Below are positions 9,604 to 21,765 of a stretch of DNA of 64,000 bases, piece by piece. A program made the position numbers and the translations under genes. Position 1 is the stretch's first letter; each line of letters begins with the position of its first letter. A model generated the notes under the pieces. That model made no database searches and had not been told where the DNA came from. It worked only from the letters and a program-made list of their open reading frames with translations. The DNA is from Symbiodinium kawagutii (lineage: Eukaryota; Sar; Dinophyceae; Suessiales; Symbiodiniaceae): contig VSDK01012766.1 of assembly GCA_009767595.1 (NCBI GenBank), forward strand, positions 84,883-148,882. The letters run 5' to 3'.

Positions 9604-11089
9604 GGGCCGCCGCGCCTATGCAAAAGCATGCACCTGACAGTGTCGCGACGGTCACTGGTGGCAATGATGGCGTCAAACTTCTGCGATCTTCTGCGTCAGT
9701 TTTCTGATTGCGCTTTCGAAGTGTCTTTCTCTGTGCTTTCATCTGTCTTAGTGCTGCCTTCCAACGAAGTTGTCACACTCGAACTCTGTGGGCCCTGAAT
9801 TTAGAGCCACGGGATGCAGAGTGTCGCTTGCACCTCAAATGCGAGGAAGACATTCGACAACCGCAAACATTCATGATGAGACGCAAGGCTTAGAATCCTT
9901 CAATCTAGACGTGTTACGATAATACTATGTATAAATATATATATATACATGTATGCATTGCTTGATGCAGTATGCATTGCTTTTTCTAAGCACCGTCCCC
10001 ATCAAAGGCCGGCACCGCGCACATGCATGACAACATCATCTCCCAGACCTACACAAAGAGTGTCACTTTGCAGGCAGCACAGCTGTGAAGGAACCTTGAA
10101 GATGTTTGAAGTACTGAGTTCCAAACATGTCTAAAGACCCCATGATTTTGCAAAAGAAATCGTAAATCCGTGGAAAAGCCGGACGAGCAAGCATCCCTCA
10201 TGCAAGACCCTGAATCCAAACCCTCCAAGTTTTGAAAAGGTTTTCTTTATCCTAGTTATATAAATGCCAAGGACCGGAACCAACAGCAATCAATCAAACC
10301 AAAACACGGACAAAAAACGATTTGTAGATCATATCAAGAAAAAAATGACTCTGCGTAAGACATGCAAATGCTTATCATCTTGGCTCAGTTTTCCTGCTCG
10401 CTACTCAAGAGAGCTCGAGAGAGCCTGGACATTCCCAAACCTTCCAGAACCTTGGCTTAGGCTTCTTGGCTCAGCTTAGCATCTGGTTAGGGATATTCAG
10501 CAATCTTCCGGTAACCTTCTCTGAACTTTCAAGCTTCCTGTGCCAAGATGTCCCATTGGAGAACTTGAAACCCAGCTTAGAAAACCTGAACCTGCAGGCA
10601 GGTGTAACCTGTACCACTGACACAAGCTTCTACGAGCACCACGTAGGTTCAATTGCACCCAAAGCGGCTTGATAACTTGCGATCACATTGATCACACCTT
10701 TGGGCCCTTTTACAATGCATCGAAAGCTAGTGCAAAACAATGATGTACGGATTGCATATGTTTGCATTATATATGTAGTGCTACTTGACCACCAAAGGAC
10801 CACATAGACACAAGGACAGCTACGAGCTATTCTGAATGCTGTGAGTCCATGCATAGCATTTTGTCCCCGGAGCCTGTATTCTTTGGCGACTCAACAATGT
10901 TGCTTAACGGGTTCGCATTACTTCGCAGTACTCTGACGGCTTGTCTTTGAAAGTTCAGTGTAGCTGGCCCTTCGATGCCAAGTCTTCGCTCATGCTGTGT
11001 ATTGCGGCAATGTCTCTGGTATAGCGTCCTTTCCTCTGAGGGTTGGGCATCTCACCCTTGAAGTGTTCTCTTGAACACTAATCGTAGAA

Positions 11090-11215
11090 GTAATGGTAGA
11101 AGTAAAACGTAGTCTAAAATAGTAGTCTATAATAGTAGTGTACAATAGTCTAGAAGAGTAGGCCATAGTAGTGTACTGTACAAGTGTTCTTATACTATGT
11201 AGTTCTAGTAATGTA
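11090..11215 (+). repeat. degenerate AGTAGTCTA-type repeat
   Basis: Variants of GTAGTCTAAAATAGTAGT recur for about 120 bp. It is AT-rich and does not code. Confidence 0.6.
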
Positions 11216-11989
11216 GTGGGAGTAATGTTCTCTATGTCTTGTGGGATGTGTTCTCTTTACCGCCTTGTCGTGCGCCACGCAGCTGGTGAATGCGAGAAGC
11301 GAGGTGTCACTCCCTTGGTTTTTTGGGGGACCTCTGGTCGACTCCTTACCGAACCCGCAGCCTCTAGAGATCTCTAAAGCACAAAAAATTGAAACATCAG
11401 ATTGTTGGGCTTACTGATTGTTTCACATTGAATCTGTCAGTACATGGGGAATGTTTACTAAGTGCTATGTCATTAGCCCCTAATCATATTTCCATTGCAC
11501 CTTGGGACGACCTTTGAAGTCACCGATTCCAAGCTGCGACCATCAACTGGCCTTCATTCATCAGCCTACAGCCATTTCACTATCGGGCGCCAGCTATGCT
11601 TCGCCATGGCAGGCCACGGCCAGCTTCGCATTGTAAATTCCAGTCGCTCAGAAACGAAGAGTTCAAGAATGGAAGGCTCGAAATTCACATTGATTTGGTT
11701 GGACTTGTTGCTCTTCGTCTTAGTATCTTGACAGTAATTAGTTTGTTATTCGAAGTCACAGCAACAACTGTCAATGTCAGTGGTTCTTCCCATGCACGGG
11801 CACTTGCTGCAAGCTGTGAGGACACCCTCCGAGCCACAATGTGAAGGGTTGCAGATGGTTGCATGGTGCAGACGGCACTGACCTCACACGGCCTTGCCAT
11901 GGAATCCATGGAACTCTCGAGTCTCAAACGGATCCAAGTGCATCTAGTATCTATCTTGCTCTATCGACTTCATCGGCGTTCACTCAGCA

Positions 11990-14900
11990 GACGCGGGCAG
12001 TTTTTCTCCAGTTAAACGTCGCAACAACTCATCAGACATCGCCGGCATGAGTTTTTCACGCAGAGATGTGTCTTCATTGAGAAGTTCTCGTAAACCATCC
12101 TGGCAGCTGAGGCCCTTTTCCACATTGAATTGGTGCAGTAAGTGCAGTAAGTTCAAGCATTGTTCGCACGGTTCAATAAACATCGTTCCATAAACATCGT
12201 TCAATAAGAATCAATAAGAATCAAGTTCAAGTCAAGTTCAAGCTGCAAAAAGTCCTGGGCCCCCAAAATCTGTGTTGCAAATAACTGTGCGTGAAGATTG
12301 ACCCGTCCTGAGACCAGCGGAGTGTTTGTACACCCTGGCGCAGGGGCTGCAGCCGATCGAATCAATGACACGGCACGTGAACCACAAACAAGCAGCGCGC
12401 TACAAACTTCTGTGCCTGTGACACAGTCCACAAGACATCACCCCTTCACCATCTTAAAGGTGGTGCCAACGCCGTCTTTGGTTCATGTTTAAGTTAGTTT
12501 GCATCAGTTGCACATTGTCATCTTTGATGCAAATGTCCTTCTAGCTTGACACCTAACTTGCACTCAAAGTGCATGGGCCTTATGTTCCCCAGGAGTAAAC
12601 AAGGCAACAAACGCAGCTTTAGCCAGAAACAAAGTGGCGCCGGAGAACCCAAAAGCCAAGCCGCCAAAGTAATACCGAAATAGCAAATAAGCCGATCAAA
12701 TACGAACGAGTATCAAACAAATCAACATGTATTAAAACGTGCCAAACATGATTTGCCAAGCCATGACCGTGTCTTTGCCATCAAACATGAACCAAAACTC
12801 GGGGTCATACGGGATTAGTGTTGTCCACATCTTGCTTGTCATCAGTTCATATCATTGATCACCATCATCCCGTATCACATCCATTGTCATGCATTACGAA
12901 CCGTTCCATTATCATTCACTGTCGCTACGCATCATGAACTGCCGTTCATGTTCAAGCTTTCAGCCACTTTCACTCACTAATGCACAACCCTTCTCCACGC
13001 TTCCAACTTGGATCTTCCAAGAAAAGGCTGCCACAACAGTTTCTTGCAGGTGCCGCCTCGGGCCCCATCTTCACGGAACTGTGTCCCAATGAGAGACATT
13101 GTAACTTACATGGCGGCAGGAAGTCCTTTGGAAGACGTTCTAGTGTGGAAAGTGCACCCCAATAAGCTAGCAGAAAAGAAAAAGGCGTCAGAGAAGAAGC
13201 ACCCACAGAGACACCTGCGTGAGCGTGCATACACCGTAGACTAAAAATCAGGCAGTCCTCCGCGGATCGTTTCCTTTTGTTTGCATTTTCCCGCCGTGCT
13301 CCAACCACAACCTAGCACCAACTTCACCCCAGCACAACCTCAGCCCAACGAAGGCCCCACATCAAGTGTGCATCACACGCGCCGAAGAACCTGATGAACA
13401 CGTTTGCTTTGTTCCAATCTCGGCCCAACCTTCCACCAACTTCACCCCACTCAACCCCCAACATCTTATGCTCAAGCCCGGCGCAGGCCCGACATCACGT
13501 GCTCATCCACGTTCCAGAGTTTCTGATGAACAACTTGGGCACAGCAGATCTTTGGTACCCCTAAATCACCCACCATTCATCATTTATAGTCATAAACCAG
13601 CCATTTTGAGTGTCCCTTACCATAGCTTAAGAACCCCAAAAACCATTGACTACCCCCTATGGCTTAAGAACCCCAAAAACCATTAATGACTAACCTCCTG
13701 ATGTGACCATCACCTTGGGACAACCGCACCTCTGGATCTGCAGTGCAAACAGTTGCTGTCGCTTTGCCATCGTCAGCGAAGCCGAGGAACGTTGCCTGCG
13801 CGGCAAGACAACATGTGACAACTGGAGATGTGTAAATGGATGCATAGATGGATAGATGGATGGACGGATAGATGCATAGATGGATAGATGGATAGACAAA
13901 TAGATGGTTCAATGATGTTCGATGGTTCGTCAAACACGCAAACAGATTCACGAATACTTCAAAAAATGCATGGATTGGTACATCCAAATTTCCGCAAATG
14001 ATTTGGATCAACTTGTACCACATGTTGCATGCGCGTTGTGTGCACTGCCAATGTGGAATCACTTCCTGTAGGTCATCGATTTCCTTTCGAACCTTCCAGC
14101 TTCGCGTGGGTACTACTTCGTACTGGTATCAAGTGGAAGCATTCTCTTGGACGCCTGGCAAGTCACACATTAATGTACAGTATTATAATTATACTGTATT
14201 CTTGTTGGATGTCACCCATTGGTTGGTTCTGTTTTTGCACTTTACTTCTTGGATAATAATGCGGTTCTGTTTCCTCCACTGTTCTGGCACAACTTCTGCA
14301 GCTTGAAGATCAGCTTTAAATGCACAGACAGGACACCCATTGTAGTAAAGGTTGCATGGCATGCAGGATGATTTACGGAGGCGAAGTCGACTTCTGTAAG
14401 TAACTTGCTTTGCAATCCATGTGTCTCATGGCACTGACAAGGCAGGTCTTATCACCTTCGCTACTTGTGACATCACGTGATCCAAAGCGCTATGCTAAAT
14501 GACCCAGTCTGAAGGTCGAAAGTCAGTGCCCAGGACACGGGCACAGTCCCACATTCTGCACACACATGCACAAGCATCGCAAGGTGCTTGTCATTCCAGG
14601 GACTACTCTACTTCGAGTCACGCGCTTGAAGGAGTTCTGTATTTTCTGAGAGCGCACAATCCACCAAAGGTGCAATACTGTGGTACTTTGTGAAAGTTGA
14701 TTCAGGAGCAGCATTTGGGTCAGCTTTGGGTCATTATTGTGATTTCATGGCAGGAGCAGCACGTGATGGAGTCCACTTTTTGTGGCATGCGTAATGGCTT
14801 GGTACACCTGCTTGAAGTGAATGATACTGTATGATGCAAGCTATTTTGTTGATCTCCTAGGCATAACTTTGCGAAGATATTTTCTGCAACCAGCACAAGG

Positions 14901-16371
14901 CTTGCTCTACTGTGTTTAGATCCGCTTGAAAATCTACCACAAGATCTGTGCAAAGGGACGTGCAAGGACATGCAAGGACATGCAAGGACATTCAAGGACA
15001 TGCAAGGATCAAAGGACCAAAGGACGAAAGGAAGGAAACCATTCAATGTCCAGCTTTGCTCTTAACAAGGCATTCAAAAGCACAAGAAACTTCACTCCAA
15101 GTTCCAAGTATTCTACCGTTGCTGGGACAGCCAAACAGCCCTGCCTCTCCAATCAGCGCGCCCTCCGAGAGCTGTGCAACCACTTGAGAATTCACGATGA
15201 CATTCAGTGTCCCAGATAGCAACAACCATAAAAACTCGTTTTCTTCTCCTTGCTGGGTCAGGAAACTGCCTTCTTCATAACAAATATTTTCTCCGACCTT
15301 CAGAAACTTGGGAACCTCTGCCATCCCAAGCTGCGGGAATGCTCTCCTTAGCTGAACCAACAGCTTCAGAGATTCCTCCGGTGATCTGCGGCCAGCCCCA
15401 CGGCCACGCACCATCTTCTCGATCAACTCTTCGGAGATGGCTGACATCAATTTCTCACCCAGACTGGAAGCTTCATATTCACAAAAGGCTCGGAGTTTTT
15501 CTTGCTGCCATCGCAACGTCCTGGAATTGCTTGTCACACACAACTCATTCACGACTCAAACAAACTTCTCTCTCGTGCCAGCGAAGTTGTGCGCACTGTA
15601 GGATGTGATCACTGAGAAAGCAGACAATCTCCATAGGGTAAAAGAGCAGTTGATGCAATTACTTTGAACAAGAAAGGAATCATATGGAATCTATGGGAAG
15701 AATCTTGAGTTGAATAAGAATCTATGCTGCTTTGCTTTCTTGTCTTGATGAATCTGATGTCCAAAAATCCTAAATGCTTCGCACGGGTCGCGTCCTGGCT
15801 CCGTTGGGTGCTGCATAGACGGTTGCAGTGGCCAGCTTGTCACGAGGATCCAGGAAGGTGACTTCGCCCACGATGGCCTTTCGCTCCAGAGTTGAAGCCA
15901 CCTGGCCACTGACCTCGACCAGCAGTTTTCCAGAGACCACCAACCAGAGATAGTTATTATTGGATCCTTGTTCCGTCAGAATTGACTTCGAGGGATAGAA
16001 AACCTCCTCTGCTTGCTTCAGCAACTTGGACAAGTCTCGTTTCGGCACTGTTGGAAAGGCATTGCGGAGTTCTCCAACCAGCCACGTGTCTTGCAAAGAC
16101 AGGGGCTCTTGCAGTGCAAAGGTTGTACGCAGCCATACGGCTACAGATTGGGAGGCAAAAAGGAAGATGGATCCGAAGATCGCAGGAATCACTATCAACT
16201 GCACTCCCTCTGCTACCCACTGCCAGTCTCGCACATCAGGTAGCCGTGGCAAAGATTCATCAACTGCCAAAGTAGCGAAAGCTCCCGCCGGTGCAAACAA
16301 ACTACGAGTCGATCGCATCCACAACAGAGATCCACTGGCAGCCACCGCTCGAGTCAGTGCAGGATTTTCTC
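11990..16371 (-). CDS. split gene: membrane protein with tandem cyclic-nucleotide-binding-like domains
   Basis: I read these minus-strand exons: 16371-15783, 15520-15145, 13795-13714, 13166-13110 and about 12099-11990. The first four join with consistent phases; at least one exon is missing before the last. Exon 1 has an amphipathic start, a hydrophobic helix (VAEGVQLIVIPAIFGSIFLF) and then a complete CNBD-like fold (FYPSKSILTEQG ... LWLVVSGKLLVEV ... VGEVTF ... TATVYA). Exon 2 repeats the pre-helix EKLMSAISEELIEKM and a second domain (LTQQGEENEFLWLLLSGTLN) ending at IGE. Exon 3 completes it (ATFLGFADDGKATATV). The last exon repeats the pre-helix (REKLMPAMSDELLRRL), so a further domain is expected. 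The donors of exons 1 and 2 are GC. The arginine that holds the cyclic phosphate in canonical domains is replaced by Ala/Thr in both cassettes, so nucleotide binding is doubtful. A membrane helix followed by a CNBD recalls Popeye proteins. Both ends are unresolved. Confidence 0.65.
12185..12241 (+). repeat. short AATAAGAATC / AAGTTCA repeats
   Basis: Small direct repeats inside an intron of the CNBD-like gene. Confidence 0.6.
13318..13540 (+). repeat. imperfect tandem duplication, offset about 118 bp
   Basis: CCAACTTCACCCC at 13318 recurs at 13436. The following GGCCC-ACATCA, CACACG and CTGATGAACA motifs recur in the same order with small indels. It lies in a CNBD-gene intron. Confidence 0.75.
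13625..13684 (+). repeat. 23-bp direct repeat, offset 37 bp
   Basis: GCTTAAGAACCCCAAAAACC and its next three bases occur at 13625 and again, identical, at 13662, just downstream of exon 13795-13714 in gene order. Confidence 0.9.
13836..13908 (+). repeat. GGATAGAT-type microsatellite
   Basis: A GATA/GATG microsatellite with few interruptions, only about 40 bp upstream (in gene order) of the acceptor of CNBD exon 13795-13714. Length changes here could affect that splice site. Confidence 0.9.
14959..15009 (+). repeat. 10-bp tandem repeat (GCAAGGACAT)
   Basis: Five copies, one with a single change, within the intron between CNBD exons 2 and 3. Confidence 0.9.
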
Positions 16372-17218
16372 CTCCGAAGAAAAAAATTGCTATCATTGCC
16401 TCAGACTGAACAGCGCAGTTTGTTTGTCAGTACCACGACATGGTGTCTGCATGACAGCACTTAAAACGCACAACATGTCGATGATTTCTCCTTGGGGGTG
16501 AGAAGTTTCCATAAATTTCCTTGTGCCAAGGGAAGGGGACTCCGAGTTGAGCTGTGGTATCGTAGCAGTGTAGCATGGTTGCTGCGAAAAGTATGGGCTG
16601 TTAGATTAATTTGTGTGGGGTCAGCGTGGGGGTACAAAATAACCCACTAATTGGCATCATGCAATGAACAGCATATCCCTTTCAGAACAGATGTAAAATG
16701 GTGAAAATACAAGTTGAACACTGTCTTACTGGTGGCTTCAATGTTTCAGGTCAAAAAATGACCCGGTTGTGATAGCTACATAGTTTTTCTGCTACTGTAA
16801 CTGATTGGTTCGTCCCAGCTCTCTCAGCCACAAGGCTACTCAACAACGAGTGAAGGTATGGCATGGCACTTCGCTTCATATGCGCAGGCAATGGTTAGTG
16901 ATCATTGGATTTCTGGCTCTGCCCTGGCATGAGAGCCAGGCCACCCGAATGCAACGGTGACAACAAGAGACTCCCATGTAAACAGAACAGTTTTAGTGAG
17001 CCAACATGTTAGTTCTTACATTTGAAAGCTATGAGTAGAGGTGTGGCACGGTGTTCCTTGCTGCTTGGCAACGCAAAGGGCGCATCCAAAGCACGCAACA
17101 ATCACAGTGCGCACGGCTTCTGTATCTCCTCCGTTGGATGAGAGAGCAAGATTCGTGATATGTGGTGACGCTCATCTCCTTTCAATCCATTTGCAATGAA
17201 TCTCCTGGATCATTTCTA

Positions 17219-17282
17219 TCATTTCCATATATTTCCATATATATTTCCATATATACTTCCATATATATTTCCATATATCATA
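17219..17282 (+). repeat. TTTCCATATATA repeat
   Basis: Five copies of a unit of about 12-14 bp in AT-rich sequence. The surrounding 16400-18430 stretch holds no exon I can support. Confidence 0.85.
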
Positions 17283-17448
17283 TGTCTATCATTTATTCAT
17301 TTCAAAAGATTTCTAAAATCATTTCTAAAATCATTTTCTCATTTTGGTGTCTCTTTCGGAATTCTTCAACGCGCTCCTAGAGCACCTCGACGACCCTGCA
17401 GACCGGGTCCAAAGAGCAGGACCACTACAGAGCCTCCCGTGGCTCGGC

Positions 17449-17478
17449 CGTGGCTCGGCCGTGGCTCGGCCGTGGCCG
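17449..17478 (+). repeat. 11-bp tandem repeat (GTGGCTCGGCC)
   Basis: Almost three exact copies. Confidence 0.9.
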
Positions 17479-18433
17479 TCGAATTCCAAGTGCTAAGAGA
17501 AAGGCACATTAGATTGAAGTTAGATTATGTTAGATTAAGTTTAAGAAGAATTCCCAAATTTTCAGTTTGCAAATCGCTGGTGCAAATATTGAAAATAAAT
17601 ATATTTCATGTTCTGTTAGCCTCTTTCAAGGATTTCAATGGGGAAACTCATAAACTCTTTTGCATCAAGATCTGCAAGCACTAGATGGTGGGTGAAAAGA
17701 TTAATTTCATCTCACCAAGATGGTTTTAGCTAACAAAGGATTCAATATTGACTCAAAGTTGGAAGTTGGAACTCCTTAAAAGTCGACTTGATCAGACTTG
17801 ATCGCTGGCACCTAGAGGAGGGGCCCAAAGAGTGAATGTGCTGCCACCAAATCCTTGAACTGATCCAGCCAAACCATCTATCTGTCCTTAGCTCATCTGC
17901 GTGGGATCGTGAGAGCAGGTTGAGCAAATGGGAAGCCGCCATTATCTAATACAAACACGGTCTGTATACATCACAGCGGATCACATTTCATTGCCTAACA
18001 ATTGCAGTTCACTACATCAAATTATGTTGCATGGCATTGGATTATGCTGGATTGTGAACACGTCAAATTACATCACATGCGCATGTACATGCATGCTTGC
18101 ACACATTGCAGACATCCATACCCCACCAGACCAGACCATCATGCCATGCCATGAGAAAGGTGCTTCACTACAACACAACGTAGTATTACAGCAGATTCCA
18201 TCACATCAAATCTCACACCATAATTACCAGGGATACATGACACGACAATACGTGACAAGACCTTAGATGCATGGCATTGCAATGCAGAACAATACAACGC
18301 AGTGCATTGCATTGCATTGCATTGAATACATTACACGTGTCCAATGGTCCAAAGAACGGCCTATAAAACGTTTGGCAAACAAACAATACAACATAAAGGA
18401 TGCAATACAAACGTTGACGCTTTTAGACTGCCA

Positions 18434-18501
18434 ACATCCGCTGCTGTCCCAAAAGGCCAGGATACCAAGCGCATAGAGGGCTAGCGCCACGCCAACAGCA
18501 C
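18434..18501 (-). CDS. possible transmembrane exon upstream of the CNBD-like gene
   Basis: A good acceptor (GTGTCTTCCTTTCAAG) opens a frame with GVALALYALGILAFWDSSG, a likely transmembrane helix, and needs one base from the previous exon. It lies about 2.1 kb upstream of CNBD exon 1 on the same strand and would add a membrane helix to that protein. The donor is unclear: it could be at CA|GTCTAA, or a GC site further on. Confidence 0.35.
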
Positions 18502-18661
18502 CTTGAAAGGAAGACACGAGAAGAATCTTGAGCCAGCTTAAGCAGCTTGAGTATAGTAACGTACTTCATAATTCTCAGAAAGTAATCACACTATGTTCTT
18601 ATACCTCAAAGCTGTCACCAACTCATTATCAATCTGTGGGTCCAGAGCAAGCTGCATTCAA

Positions 18662-18918
18662 CTAAAGCTCAGCAAGGGTCTCGATTTCTGTAACTGTCAA
18701 ATTTGGTTCGTCCTGCTGCTCCCAGGATCCCAGGAAATGACTGCATCGAATATTTTTTTCATGTTCAATGTTGGCCTGATTGAAGTGTCCAAGACATTCA
18801 ACTGTGACTGCACTGAGGTTCCAACTTGTCACCAATTCGTAACTTTCTGGAACCGGTGCCTCAACTGTTAGCTCTTGGAAAGGCAAATAGTTCCGACCTC
18901 GGCCGCTCGGCTTGAGGC
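18662..18918 (-). CDS. possible exon, unassigned
   Basis: The minus-strand frame contains FQELTVEAPVPESYELVTSW and later FLGSWEQQDEPNLTVTE. The two related xxSW segments may be separate exons, because TCGATGCAG between them would serve as an acceptor. They could belong to the 5' part of the CNBD-like gene. No family recognised. Confidence 0.25.
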
Positions 18919-19256
18919 GGCATGGGAAGCTTTGAGAAGTCAAAGTAAGAGATGAGAAATGAAAAATGAATGAAAAACTGATTTTAAAAAAAAGAGAAAA
19001 TGAGGAAGTGAACACACCCTCCACCCCAAACCCCCAACATTAAACGAGAACCCTTCGCTCCGCATTTGGGAAAAACTGAATGAAAAACGAGAAAATGAGG
19101 TCATGGATTGGAACAAGTCAAACTGCTGCGGCTTGCTGAGGTTAGCAGAGATTTGAGGCTGTCACGCACCCAGCCAAAATACCTCGGGCACGGGGACTCC
19201 CATGAACCTTTTGCTTGTGACAAACTGGGATGTGCAAAGTGAATCAACTGCGATCC

Positions 19257-19287
19257 TGCCGGTCTACTGCCGGTCTACTGCCGGTCC
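19257..19287 (+). repeat. 11-bp tandem repeat (TGCCGGTCTAC)
   Basis: Almost three copies in a row. Confidence 0.85.
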
Positions 19288-19903
19288 AGCCCAAATTTGA
19301 GGTCGAGCAGCGAATCTGAAACTAAAACCCCGCATGAATTAGAAACTACAAACCTTCAATCGTAACCCCAAAATACCTCAAACCCTAAGCACAAGCGTTT
19401 GTAATTTCGGCCTAGCAGGATTTGATTTAATTTGGGGCTTTTGTGTTTCTTGTTGTATAGTTTCTGACACGCAAATATTTTCTGTCACCAGCTGTGTTTT
19501 GATTTTGAAACGGTCCTCCCGCCTCGCCCCCTTCTGACACTTCTGCTCGCATTTCATTGTATGTTCGAAGTTCGAACGTGCATCTTTTTTGTCCTATTTG
19601 TCCTCTTTGTCCTCTTTGCAGGGATCTTCAACTTTAAAAAAAATCAGTGGAATTTGTCACACGTACAACCTTAGTAAACAAATCCTTGGTTGCCAAGAGG
19701 CTGTCTCACCCTTAAAGCCTTCAGACCCAGCTCGCCTCAACAAGAACCCGCAACCGTTTTGGGTCACCAAACCCTCCACCAAGTGGGACGTGACAAGCGC
19801 CAGCCATGCAACTTGGTACTGTTCAACCTCCGAGTCACTCTTCGAAGCTCACTCGTTGCGGACCGTTCTCAGGGCAAAGTTCCTCAGCCATGGTGTCACC
19901 TCT

Positions 19904-19934
19904 ACAGCCTGGCACTCACAAAGTGCCAGGCTGT
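19904..19934. other. perfect 13-bp-stem hairpin
   Basis: ACAGCCTGGCACT and its exact reverse complement are separated by CACAA. Short direct repeats (TCACCTCTAC) flank it on both sides. It could be a terminator-like or recombination hairpin, or a relic of a small foldback insertion; nothing more can be said. Confidence 0.85.
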
Positions 19935-20435
19935 CTCACCTCTACGTCAAACGAACAGGACCGTAGAACATGACAATATCATGTAACATGTATGTATACA
20001 TGATGTATACAGATGTATACAGTATATTCCGCACTGCAAACTCACCTCAATGTTTCTACAAAGCTGTCAAGAATTGTCAGGAATTGTCAAGATCGTGTGA
20101 ATGGCAGGTTAGGTTAGTCGTCTCGCCCTGTCCTGCCAGTACTGGTCTAGCTCCTCCAAAGTTCATGCTGCGGGCTCGAAACGTTGCTGGGTCATGTCAG
20201 GAACAAACCTCCTCGTCGTTGCTTTGTTATGCCATTCAGAGACATGTTTCACACTTGACTTTTGATACCCCGCGTCCTCAGGAGTGAGCTCGACCTGCCC
20301 AGAATGCCAACCGCACAGCAATTGCAGGCCAATTGAATGACCGCCGACTCTGGTACGAAAAGGAACTCTTTGAAAAAGGTGGAAACTATTTTTGCTTAAT
20401 TATTTTGCTTGATTATAGATATGACCAAATTGTTT

Positions 20436-20600
20436 TTTGTTTGCTTTCCGAAAAATTCGAGCCCAGGTAGAAATCTCCCTCTTCTTCGGCCACAAAGCTT
20501 GGGAGGCAACTGCACCACATGGCATCCTGGTTTTTTCTGCCTGCAAAGTTCGTTCCACAAGCTGAGTGAACTCCTGGCGCATGGACACTCCACTGAATTT
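20436..20600 (-). CDS. possible exon, unassigned
   Basis: The minus-strand frame reads SMRQEFTQLVERTLQAEKTR and continues with basic residues (WPKKREISTWARIFRKANKK). The composition is protein-like, but no motif is known to me and the splice sites are not clear. The rest of 18920-21765 shows no exon I can support. Confidence 0.25.
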
Positions 20601-20632
20601 AACCCTAAACTCTAACCCTAAAGGCCCTAAAC
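20598..20632 (+). repeat. degenerate interstitial CCCTAAA-like motif
   Basis: CCCTAAA and near copies occur four times in 35 bp (AACCCTAAACTCTAACCC and onward), as in degraded plant-type telomere repeats. The run is short, so chance is possible. Confidence 0.4.
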
Positions 20633-21765
20633 CAAAAGTTGTGGAAAAAGTGCTCTGCAGAAATCGTTTACAGTGCACTCAAAAGCATCAGGTCTGCTGA
20701 TGTGAACAGGTGAATGGGTAGGCCGGTAGGCAGGTATACAAAACCGCACGTGCCGCCTGAGTATAAAAAAGTGCATGCACCGAGAGTAATGTCTGTGGTA
20801 CAAATCTGCAGGTGTTGTTTTCCATGGAATAAACAAAGCCTCCTGTTGCCATCTGAACACAGCTTCACGGGATGTGGCTTTTCACCAAAGGAACACCAAA
20901 CTGGGTTTTGGAACTTCCATCTTTTTGAGATCTTGAATGAATCACTCTTTCTGTACCCCAATTATCTGCATAAGTTTAACCATTCAGCCAAAGTCATTGA
21001 TGGCAAATAGGGCAATCTGATGTCTTCTCTTTCGATGCGTTAGATGCCGCTGGCAAGCAACCAAAACGAGCATCCAAACATCCATTAATCTTCTAGCTCA
21101 GCAAATGTGTGACTCTTAATTTGATGAGTCTGATTCCAAGTGGAACATGCACAAGGGTCTACGGATGTTTGCGGGATGATCAAATGCATTTGATGCATTT
21201 TTTAAACACGCTTCTTTGTCAGATTGTAAGATTTGCCCAAGACATGACCACCAAGAGTGTCGAAGTCAACATGCATCCCGACCTCAAAAGGAAATGAGCT
21301 GATAAAGTTGATATGGACTTCAGGAGGCAGGGGGCTTAATGCGTGCCACTCAAAGGGCTTAAAACAGAAAGGCGGGAACTTGTTCAGAATGCTTGACAGA
21401 TATGCAGAGAGCAGTCCTTGAAGCATCGGATCAAACAGCATTCTTTTGTGCGCATATGACAGTCTGTGCAGCATTTAGCAGGTTGGTCTCACTTTGAGCG
21501 TGACACAAAACTGCAAACATCGGTCTCTACGCGCCGCAAAAGCATTTCAGAAAACGATTGAAGATAAACTAGGAAGCAACTACTTGCATAAGTCTACAAT
21601 GCTTCCGTCATACAACTCTAAGCGATTCAGTCTCTGTCTTTTCGCCCTGCAGTTTGCATTCTGTCGAATCACCTGGGTCTTTCACAGACAGCACCAAGCC
21701 ATGATAAACCCTGCTGAGGCACACAAATGCCACCATGCGCTGATGTTGAGCCAAGCCACACTCTG

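Larger units (their letters stand above)
8671..11980. other. long stretch without a supported gene
   Basis: Several short frames on both strands read smoothly (for example plus strand 9630-9798 and 10466-10672), but none has a recognisable motif together with good splice sites. It holds a GC-rich tandem repeat at 9533-9603, a small TATA microsatellite near 9930-9950 and degenerate AGTAGTCTA repeats at 11090-11215. It may contain further exons of the CNBD-like gene, whose 3' end I could not trace. Confidence 0.4.

Noticed and set aside
13391..13540. Hammerhead ribozyme core (CTGATGA)
   Set aside because: CTGATGA occurs twice, but there is no GAAA box at the right distance and no matching stems.
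13590..13612. Spliced-leader relic (AGCCATTTTGAGTG)
   Set aside because: It shares AGCCATTTTG with the dinoflagellate spliced leader but then differs from the expected GGCTCAAG. A short chance match.
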